Origin: JBDXHU01 sp039989475 | GTDB taxonomy: Bacteria; Pseudomonadota; Gammaproteobacteria; Pseudomonadales; Halieaceae | Assembly: GCA_039989475.1 (NCBI GenBank) | Contig: JBDXHU010000009.1 | Span: 248,001 to 312,000 of the forward strand | Reading direction: 5' to 3' | DNA: 64,000 bases | Part shown: positions 8,001 to 14,177 of the stretch, in pieces | Layout: each line of letters starts with the position of its first letter | Position numbering within the stretch: position 1 is the first letter of the stretch | Program-made: the position numbers and the translations under genes | The notes under the pieces: model-generated | What the model was told of the DNA's origin: nothing | Seen by the model: only the letters and a program-made list of their open reading frames with translations | Database searches by the model: none

Positions 8001-8100
8001 TGAGTACTGTATTCAGTAGTACTCAAGCGCATCCGTATTCCGCTGTATACAGCGGATATGCGGAGGAGGATGGCAAATCGAGCGGCGTCTATCGCTCGAT
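8001..8100. repeat. Cluster of three inverted repeats upstream of the recombinase
   Basis: Three perfect dyads lie within 100 bases: TGAGTACT/AGTACTCA (8001-8008 and 8018-8025, 9-nt spacer), the 18-bp uninterrupted palindrome TCCGCTGTATACAGCGGA (8039-8056), and ATCGAGCG/CGCTCGAT (8077-8084 and 8093-8100, 8-nt spacer). Such dense dyads are typical of recombinase accessory, partition or transfer-origin sites, or of a folded RNA. Which one applies cannot be told from sequence. Confidence 0.65.
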
Positions 8101-8250
8101 CCGGGTCAGGAGTATGCGTTCTTGCATGATCCTACCCATCTCTCACCGTCATATGGAGGAAACTGGCCGAACTTGGGCTGTAAAACGAGTCGTTCACCGC
8201 GCACGAAATCGCGGCTTGCCATTAACTGACAGGGATAACTCCCTCCTACT

Positions 8251-8281
8251 CCCAGGTACGCTGCAACAGCGGCAACCTGGG
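8251..8281. repeat. Two-part stem-loop
   Basis: CCCAGGT (8251-8257) pairs with ACCTGGG (8275-8281), and inside it CGCTG (8259-8263) pairs with CAGCG (8267-8271) around a CAA loop. No T-run follows. It lies 155 bases upstream of the recombinase start. Confidence 0.55.
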
Positions 8282-8435
8282 ACGCGCCTTGTCGCACCAA
8301 TGGGCTATGCCTTTTCCGCATCTACTGCGGGTTCTATGCCTACAGAGGCACAGATCGGCATTAACACTTACCTATCTTTACGGCCCATTGACCAGCTAGT
8401 GGTCAAGCCACGCTATTTCTGCCGGAGAATCGCCC

Positions 8436-9353
8436 GTGGATAAACTCGCTTACCAGGCGCTGCAGTTGGCGATCAGGAATCGCGATGGCTCCTACGCCAC
8501 CCAGTATTCCCGGAAAAAAATCCTGTGTATGGCGATGTCACAGCTCAAGCAGCTTGGTTACCGAAATATGACGGTGAGATCTTTACGTACAAAACACATT
8601 CAGGCTTTGTTCGCTCGCTGGCGCGAAGAAAACCTAAGCGTTGGAACGATAAAAAACCGACTCAGCCACTTGCGTTGGTTGGCTAGAAAGATAGGCAAAG
8701 CCAACATTGTGCCTACCAATAGCGATCTCGGCCTGGAAAAACGACGCTTCTCCTGCCTTGAGTCAAAAGCTATGCGCGTCTCTATCAGCCAGCTGGAAGC
8801 CATCAAAGACGTGTACGTAAGGACTTCACTGCAGCTTCAGGCCGCCTTCGGCCTGCGTCGCGAGGAGGCGATAAAGCTCGTTCCAGTCGACGCGGATTGT
8901 GGAGACCACATCACACTTACAGGTAGTTGGGCCAAGGGTGGGCGACCGCGCTCCATCACCATTCGGAACGAGGAGCAGCGAATCGCCCTCAACTTAGCAC
9001 ACAAGCTCGCTGGCCAGGAGTCTCTAATACCGGCGCATCTCAATTACTGCCAACAATTGGGTCGATTCGAACGGTGCACTGCCAAGGCCGGAATCAGTAA
9101 AACCCATGGCTTGCGGCATCTCTATGCGCAAACGCGCTACGAGGAGCTGACTGGTTGGAAATCGCCAGCGGCAGGTGGCCCGATAAACCCCAAGGGCTAC
9201 ACGAAAGAAGAGCGGGTCAAGTTACTGGTCCATGGGGGGCGAACGGCACTCCTTCCAGAACAGCGCGAGCTCGATAAGAAGGCCCGACTCACAATATCCG
9301 CCGAACTCGGGCATGCACGCGAAGCCATAACCATTCAGTACTTAGGACGTTAA
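8436..9353 (+). CDS. Tyrosine recombinase, Integrase_1-type
   Basis: A 305-residue site-specific tyrosine recombinase with an N-terminal SAM-like core-binding domain (about residues 1-95) and a C-terminal catalytic domain. Catalytic residues visible: R141 in GLRREE, H224 and R227 in HGLRH, H293 in LGHAR and nucleophile Y302 in ITIQYLG, three residues from the end. The long insert between box I and the final His/Tyr, and the lack of the usual LGHSSxxTT motif, resemble the Integrase_1/Phage_int_SAM_2 families found on integrative elements. The start is GTG at 8436, preceded by CGGAG at about 9 nt. It is distinct from the second recombinase at 9647 and may belong to another nested element or a two-recombinase system. 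Confidence 0.85.
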   Translation: MDKLAYQALQLAIRNRDGSYATQYSRKKILCMAMSQLKQLGYRNMTVRSLRTKHIQALFARWREENLSVGTIKNRLSHLRWLARKIGKANIVPTNSDLGLEKRRFSCLESKAMRVSISQLEAIKDVYVRTSLQLQAAFGLRREEAIKLVPVDADCGDHITLTGSWAKGGRPRSITIRNEEQRIALNLAHKLAGQESLIPAHLNYCQQLGRFERCTAKAGISKTHGLRHLYAQTRYEELTGWKSPAAGGPINPKGYTKEERVKLLVHGGRTALLPEQRELDKKARLTISAELGHAREAITIQYLGR

Positions 9354-9389
9354 CATATTGATAAATATAGTAAATAAAGGATATTCACT

Positions 9390-9758
9390 ATGGACGATGA
9401 CAATCCAGACTGCCTGCTCTGGACCTACAAGCAGGCTGCCCGGGCGCTAGGACACTCAGAGAATGACGAGCTGTCCACACGCTCCGTGATGCGACTGTGT
9501 AAGCAAGGCTTTCTCAAGCGCGTCTATCCATTGCCAGGCACACCCCGAGTAGTGCCCTCCTCCGCCCGAGAATTCGTTGCCTCATTAGAGGCCGAAGTTT
9601 ACGATGACGGTGCACAGGATGACGGGTTCAATAGAGGAGGCCATTTATGGCGAAAATCTACCCCCGTCAGGGCTCACCGTACTGGTGGGTCCGATTCAAA
9701 GGCCCCAACGGGGTCGAAATTAGACAATCTAGTAAAGTCCCACAAAAGGAGGAACTGA
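9390..9758 (+). CDS. Excisionase-like small protein
   Basis: A 122-residue protein whose first ~70 residues look like a MerR/AlpA-type winged helix: TYKQAARALG, then STRSVMRLCKQGFLKRVYPLPGTPR, the pattern of a helix-turn-helix with a basic wing. The tail is polar and basic. AAAGGA lies 8 nt upstream of the ATG. It sits directly before the integrase gene and overlaps it by 112 nt in another frame, so its last ~37 residues share DNA with the integrase N-terminus. Position and fold suggest a recombination directionality factor. The C-terminal part may simply be read-through sequence with little function. Confidence 0.65.
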   Translation: MDDDNPDCLLWTYKQAARALGHSENDELSTRSVMRLCKQGFLKRVYPLPGTPRVVPSSAREFVASLEAEVYDDGAQDDGFNRGGHLWRKSTPVRAHRTGGSDSKAPTGSKLDNLVKSHKRRN

Positions 9759-10708
9759 AAAAGCAGGCTGAACTACTGGCCAACGATTGGGAGTTGGCGG
9801 CCTGGAAAGGATGGTTACCGGGCCAGGAACAAAGGCCGGTGTATTCCTACGACCAGTTGGTGGAACGATATCTGGACGAGTGCGGCACTGGCTCGGCGGG
9901 TCTCAATAACATTCTCCGCCTGAATACCTTCTTTGAAGGTATGCCCCTGTCGGAACTGAGCCCGGCACTGATTAGCGATTACAAAGCCATGCGCGCCAAT
10001 ACGGTGTTTCGCGGCAAGCACATCAGTCAGCCGACCATCCGCCGGGAACTGGCCACCTTTTCGGCAATGCTCAAGAAGGCAAAGTATGAGTGGGGCTGGG
10101 AGATCGACAACCCCATTCCTGGCCGCCTTCCCAAAGCCTCCAGGGGCGTGGTTCGCTGGTTGACGCCGGAAGAAGCAGATCGGCTGCTACTGGCCGCTGA
10201 TCAGCAGGCGCGCCAACCGGCCTTGAGGGATTTCATCACGCTCGGCCTCAATACCGGGATGCGCAAGATGGAGATGCTGGGCCTGGAGATCAGCCGAATC
10301 GATTTTCGCAATCGAACGATTCATTTGAATCCTGAACACCAGAAGAGCGGAGAATATGGTGTTGTACCGCTCAACGAAGAGGCGTTCCGGGCTATCACGG
10401 ATCGGCTGCACTGGATCAAGAAACAGGAGCTGCAAACGTCCTGGCTTTTTCCCGGTGCAGACTCTGGTGGCGAGCATCACATTACCGACATCCGACGCAG
10501 TTTTCGGGCGGCGTGCAAGGTGGCGGGGATAGAGAACTTTCGGGTTCACGATCTGCGCCATACCTTCGCCAGTTGGCTGGTACAACGCGGTGTGCCGATC
10601 TACGAAGTGAAGCAGTTGTTGCGGCACTCGTCGATCGAGACCACCGAGAAGTACGCCCACCTGGCGCCAGTGAACACGGCGCGGCATGTGGATCTGTTAA
10701 ATGAGTAA
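9647..10708 (+). CDS. Tyrosine recombinase (integrase) of the tRNA-Pro island
   Basis: A 353-residue phage-type integrase: N-terminal arm-binding region (1-60), core-binding SAM-like domain (65-160) and catalytic domain with R206 (NTGMRKMEML), H301 and R304 (HDLRHTF), H327 (LLRHSS) and nucleophile Y336 (TEKYAHL). AGAGGAGG lies just upstream of the ATG at 9647. It ends 79 bases before the 3' end of tRNA-Pro, the classical position for an integrase whose attachment site is the tRNA 3' part. It should catalyse integration and excision of the island to its left. The far attachment site lies outside the window. The excisionase-like gene overlaps its start. Confidence 0.93.
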   Translation: MAKIYPRQGSPYWWVRFKGPNGVEIRQSSKVPQKEELKKQAELLANDWELAAWKGWLPGQEQRPVYSYDQLVERYLDECGTGSAGLNNILRLNTFFEGMPLSELSPALISDYKAMRANTVFRGKHISQPTIRRELATFSAMLKKAKYEWGWEIDNPIPGRLPKASRGVVRWLTPEEADRLLLAADQQARQPALRDFITLGLNTGMRKMEMLGLEISRIDFRNRTIHLNPEHQKSGEYGVVPLNEEAFRAITDRLHWIKKQELQTSWLFPGADSGGEHHITDIRRSFRAACKVAGIENFRVHDLRHTFASWLVQRGVPIYEVKQLLRHSSIETTEKYAHLAPVNTARHVDLLNE

Positions 10709-10745
10709 GGACGCACATAATACGCACAATCGCGTAGCGTCCAAC

Positions 10746-10780
10746 AAAAAAGGGCTAGCCAAAAATGACTAACCCTTTGA
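10746..10780. terminator. Terminator shared by integrase and tRNA-Pro
   Basis: AAAGGG-CTA ... TAA-CCCTTT forms an imperfect stem between 10749 and 10779. The A-run at 10746-10751 becomes a T-run on the minus strand, so it best terminates the tRNA-Pro transcript; it may also serve the integrase on the other strand. Confidence 0.55.
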
Positions 10781-10786
10781 TTTGTT

Positions 10787-10863
10787 TGGTCGGGACGGCA
10801 GGATTTGAACCTGCGACCACCACACCCCCAGTGTGGTGCGCTACCAGGCTGCGCTACGCCCCG
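10787..10863 (-). tRNA. tRNA-Pro (anticodon GGG)
   Basis: A complete cloverleaf on the minus strand: acceptor CGGGGCG pairs with CGTCCCG, anticodon loop CTGGGGG gives anticodon GGG, the T-loop is GTTCAAAT-type, discriminator A, and CCA is encoded (10789-10787). The gene is intact, and its 3' end faces the island with the integrase, so it is the likely attachment site. In pseudomonads the same tRNA follows the merR-like gene downstream of ihfA. Confidence 0.95.
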
Positions 10864-10904
10864 AAAGGCGGCAATTATACCCACTTTGCCGCCCTGATCA
10901 ATGG

Positions 10905-13343
10905 CTACTCTTCGATGCTTGCCCGCCCTATTTCCTGGGCATCCCGGTCCGCCTCACAAAACGGCATATCAATCCAGCCGGATTGTGAGTACAGCTCTGT
11001 GGCGTCGGCATAATGGGCTGAGGTCGGGTCTGAGGACTGCGAGTATGTCAGCACCGCATTGGCATCCGGACAATCGCTCTGGTCCCAGCTGACTGCCTGC
11101 ATATAGCTATTGCCGGCTCGAATATCGGCATAGCCCTCACCATCAATCAGGCTCGAGCTGATCACGTTGTGCAGCATGCTGCCGCTGCCACCGTGGATGG
11201 GGATACGCACGCCGTTGCGCTCATCAAACTGCACCTCGCCCCAGGGAATATCCAGCGCTATGCCATTATCCAGCAAGCGCTGCACACCGTCGGCCAGGCC
11301 CTGACGAACCGCCTCCATCAGTGTGCTATCCGCCGTATTGAGTGTATTTGGGGTATTGACCGGGTCGGCGGCATCGAAGGGCACCGCCCACAGGGCATCG
11401 AGGCTGCGCACCTCCAGCCAGAACTCGTAGAAGATGTGGCCGCCGGTACTGTCGATGGTATGCCGGGTGTCCCAGGCAGCGAGAATCGCGCAGGCATCCG
11501 CAACCGCCACCGGGCTGGAAGAATAAGTCGACCAGTCGCTGACCGCGCTACAGTCTGCCACCAGGTCAGCCAGGATCAATTCTGCCGGCAGGTTGCGGGC
11601 GCTGTAATGGATTTGGCGAACCAACTCATTGGTAAACAGCGGTGCTGCCAGACCATCGCTGCCGTCAAGGCGCTCTTCTGCCTGCACGAAGGTCAGCCGG
11701 GTACGCAGGCTCTGCTCAATCCCCTCCAGGCCGATGATCTGGGAAAAGCCTTCCAGCAATTGACGGGGATTGGACAGCCAGTAGCTGTCGTTGGCATTGG
11801 CGCCATATTCACGGGTATCGAGTTTGGGCAGGCTGTCGTAACCGAACACGCCCTCGGGCGCACCCGGGTCGTTGCCCCACTCACAGGCGCTGTCGGCGCC
11901 ATCCAGGGTGACGAACCCTGCGTCGGTCAGCAGGGGGCCGATGAAGCCGCGCACACAGCTATCGATCTTCTGCTGGCTGACGTGAGGCACCGTGGAAATA
12001 TCTGAATACAGGGCATCACCGAAGCGGTCTGCCGCAATGGTATTGACCCAGGGGATGCCGATATCCTCAAGCTCGGTTTTGAGCTCTGACAGGTCGCCGG
12101 CCAGGCCCATTTTCAGCCACTGGTCCAGGCCGCGCAGGTTTTCCACGTTGGCATCCCGGTAGGCGATGATGGTGCCGGCCAGGTTGGGCCAGCCGCCCAG
12201 GGCGCCGTTGAGTTCTCCCAGGTCCAGCACCGGCCCGTACTGACTCAGCCAGAAGGTGTGCTCAACGGTTTCGACGCTGCCGTCAGCAGCAAGCACTTCG
12301 GTACTGACTGTGGTCGGTTCCAGCGCCCGGATCTCACCATCGTAGATATACTCCAGCAGGTTATCCGGGTTCAGGGTCAGCTCATAAAAGGTGAAGCGGG
12401 CTGCGGTGGAGACCGTGTGGCTCCAGGCCACATCCTTGTTGAAGCCCAGCACTACCAGCGGCAGGCCGTGCAGGGCCGCGCCCATTACGTCGTATTCGCC
12501 GGGAATAGTCAGGTGCGACATATAAAAGCGGTCGGGACCCTGCCAGGGAAAATGCGGGTTACCGAACAACAGGCCACTATTGCCTCCCTGCACGGCCTCG
12601 GCACCGACTGCATAGGCGTTACTGCCGATCACCTCGGGTTCAGGCAGGCCCAGGCGGGCGCGCGCCTCTACCCGGTCAAGCGCGGCCAATTGCTTCAGCT
12701 GCGCCTTGAAGTCCAGGGCTGGTGCGCCGGCAGCGGCAAGGCCAGCTGGCGGCTCGGCCGCGACCATAAAATCAGCCAGCGGATCGGCACTGCCGCGCAG
12801 AATGCGTTTGTGTAACAGACGTGCCAGGTCGAAACTATCAACCTCGCGTACCCACTCGGCGCCACGGCAACCCTCTTCACCTTCGGCCAGGTTATCGACG
12901 CCGGTCTCGTTCAGGTAACGGTTGAGGCCGGCCACATAGCCCTCACCCAGGTCGAGAATACGCTGTGGCTGGGCGTCGAAGTAAATTCGCTGGATGACCT
13001 CGTCGGTGTTGTACAGCTTCATGACGAAATCGAGATTGAGGTCGCCATCAGCACCCAGGTAACGCGCCGACTCACCGGCTGAGCGCACAAATTCTTCCAT
13101 GACCACGCAATAGTTCTGGGTGGCATAGGCATAGCCATAGCCATAGCCCAGACCGGCCCAATCGGTCGCAGTCACATGGGGAATACCGTACTCCGTCCAG
13201 ACGATGTCTGCACTAAAGGTAGGACCGACTTCCCCGGGCGGTGGCGCTGCGGGACTGAAATTGTCGTTGCCATCGCTGCAAGCGAATAGAAATGGGAACA
13301 AGAAAACGGCTGCGAGCACTCGGCGCATGCGAATAAACCTCAT
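10905..13343 (-). CDS. Penicillin acylase-family lipoprotein (Ntn hydrolase)
   Basis: An 812-residue penicillin/acyl-homoserine-lactone acylase-family protein. The N-terminus is a lipoprotein signal with lipobox LFAC (Cys about 22), so it is probably anchored on the periplasmic side. The precursor should self-cleave before Ser about 241 in IGSNAYAVG, which becomes the N-terminal nucleophile of the beta subunit; GNPHFPW follows, as usual in the family. Members hydrolyse amide bonds of penicillins, aculeacin or acyl-homoserine lactones; the substrate here cannot be told. It lies between the merR-like gene and tRNA-Pro, where related genomes usually have nothing, so it is a lineage insertion on the core side of the attachment site. 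Confidence 0.88.
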   Translation of the reverse strand: MRFIRMRRVLAAVFLFPFLFACSDGNDNFSPAAPPPGEVGPTFSADIVWTEYGIPHVTATDWAGLGYGYGYAYATQNYCVVMEEFVRSAGESARYLGADGDLNLDFVMKLYNTDEVIQRIYFDAQPQRILDLGEGYVAGLNRYLNETGVDNLAEGEEGCRGAEWVREVDSFDLARLLHKRILRGSADPLADFMVAAEPPAGLAAAGAPALDFKAQLKQLAALDRVEARARLGLPEPEVIGSNAYAVGAEAVQGGNSGLLFGNPHFPWQGPDRFYMSHLTIPGEYDVMGAALHGLPLVVLGFNKDVAWSHTVSTAARFTFYELTLNPDNLLEYIYDGEIRALEPTTVSTEVLAADGSVETVEHTFWLSQYGPVLDLGELNGALGGWPNLAGTIIAYRDANVENLRGLDQWLKMGLAGDLSELKTELEDIGIPWVNTIAADRFGDALYSDISTVPHVSQQKIDSCVRGFIGPLLTDAGFVTLDGADSACEWGNDPGAPEGVFGYDSLPKLDTREYGANANDSYWLSNPRQLLEGFSQIIGLEGIEQSLRTRLTFVQAEERLDGSDGLAAPLFTNELVRQIHYSARNLPAELILADLVADCSAVSDWSTYSSSPVAVADACAILAAWDTRHTIDSTGGHIFYEFWLEVRSLDALWAVPFDAADPVNTPNTLNTADSTLMEAVRQGLADGVQRLLDNGIALDIPWGEVQFDERNGVRIPIHGGSGSMLHNVISSSLIDGEGYADIRAGNSYMQAVSWDQSDCPDANAVLTYSQSSDPTSAHYADATELYSQSGWIDMPFCEADRDAQEIGRASIEE

Positions 13344-13392
13344 TATTGTGGGTGGAACTATGAATACCGCGAAGCGCTCAGACTAACATTCG

Positions 13393-13761
13393 CTAGAGCG
13401 ATTTGAGAAGTTCTTCCAGCTCATCGATGGTTTCTTTTACGGCTGCCTCAAGCGCCTCATTGGCAGCTCCTCCGGTAGCCTCGTCCTCGATACCGTCTTC
13501 CATGCGCTGGCGAGCGCCGCCAATGGTATAGCCCTGGTCATAGAGCAGGCTGCGAATCTGGCGGATGGTCTCCACATCACCGCGCTGATAGTAGCGGCGG
13601 TTACCCCGGCGCTTGACCGGTTTCAGCTGCGGAAATTCCTGCTCCCAGTAGCGCAACACATGGGGCTTAACACTGCACAGCTCGCTGACCTCACCAATGG
13701 TGAAGTAGCGTTTGCCGGGAATACTCGGCAGATCTTCGGGGCTACTGTTCGCTTCCACCAT
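13393..13761 (-). CDS. MerR-family transcriptional regulator
   Basis: A 122-residue protein with a MerR-type winged helix at about residues 17-88: KRYFTIGEVSEL, then PHVLRYWEQEFPQLKP and a basic RRGNRRYYQRGDVE wing, followed by a short coiled C-terminus with no cysteines or ligand domain. This is the small MerR-like gene found directly after ihfA in many gammaproteobacteria; its target is unknown to me. It overlaps the end of ihfA by 20 nt. Confidence 0.88.
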   Translation of the reverse strand: MVEANSSPEDLPSIPGKRYFTIGEVSELCSVKPHVLRYWEQEFPQLKPVKRRGNRRYYQRGDVETIRQIRSLLYDQGYTIGGARQRMEDGIEDEATGGAANEALEAAVKETIDELEELLKSL

Positions 13762-14161
13762 CGAATGCTCTCAAGCCAAAGCTGGCGGAATCGGAAGTGT
13801 CTGAATCGGTGGACTCTGAATCCTGGCTTGATTCAGGGCCGGACTGGCCGTCAGAGGGGAACTCGGTATTACCTGCAAATGCCTCGACCCGGGCCTTGAG
13901 CTTCTGTCCGGGCCGGAAGGTGACCACGCGGCGAGCCGAGATAGGAATTTCTTCACCGGTCTTGGGGTTGCGGCCGGGGCGCTGGCTTTTGTCACGCAGG
14001 TCGAAGTTGCCGAAACCAGAGAGCTTGACCTGCTCGTTGGCTTCCAGGCACGCACGGATCTCCTCGAAAAACAATTCGACGATCTCTTTGGCTTCTCGCT
14101 TGTTGAGACCTAGTTCCTCATACAAGCGCTCAGCCATTTCGGACTTTGTGAGCGCTCCCAT
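13742..14161 (-). CDS. ihfA: Integration host factor subunit alpha with acidic tail
   Basis: DNA-bending nucleoid protein that works as a heterodimer with IhfB. Residues 1-97 match IHF-alpha throughout (LTKSEMAERLYEELGL, the arm GRNPKTGEEIPISARRVVTF, ending near LKARVEAFAG). The protein then continues about 40 residues beyond the usual ~100 into a Ser/Asp/Glu-rich tail (such as SSQDSESTDSDTSDS). The tail's 3' end overlaps the merR-like start by 20 nt. The gene follows pheT after 16 nt, the standard pheST-ihfA operon. The tail is unusual and is described under findings. Confidence 0.95.
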   Translation of the reverse strand: MGALTKSEMAERLYEELGLNKREAKEIVELFFEEIRACLEANEQVKLSGFGNFDLRDKSQRPGRNPKTGEEIPISARRVVTFRPGQKLKARVEAFAGNTEFPSDGQSGPESSQDSESTDSDTSDSASFGLRAFDGGSEQ

Positions 14162-14177
14162 GTCATTGACCTAATAC

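Larger units (their letters stand above)
7054..8435. other. 1.4-kb gene-free stretch of the island with many inverted repeats
   Basis: No open frame here has a plausible start, composition or family. The left 450 bases are AT-rich and probably hold the ATPase operon promoter. From 7516 on the sequence is dominated by perfect inverted repeats, listed separately (7516-7548; 8001-8100; 8251-8281). Further short ones occur: GACCA/TGGTC about 8389-8403, and ATGCC/GGCAT flanking 8338-8363. The stretch ends at the ribosome binding site of the first recombinase gene. It may contain the element's recombination or transfer sites, or a structured RNA. Confidence 0.5.

Noticed and set aside
7913..8443. 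176-codon frame across the palindrome cluster, and the opposing 7578-7970 frame
   Set aside because: Composition is unlike a protein, the frames cross several perfect hairpins and have no ribosome binding site or family.
10600..10884. Open frame across tRNA-Pro, reading GVAQPGSAPHWGCGGRRFK
   Set aside because: It is the well-known translation artefact of a tRNA gene, not a protein.
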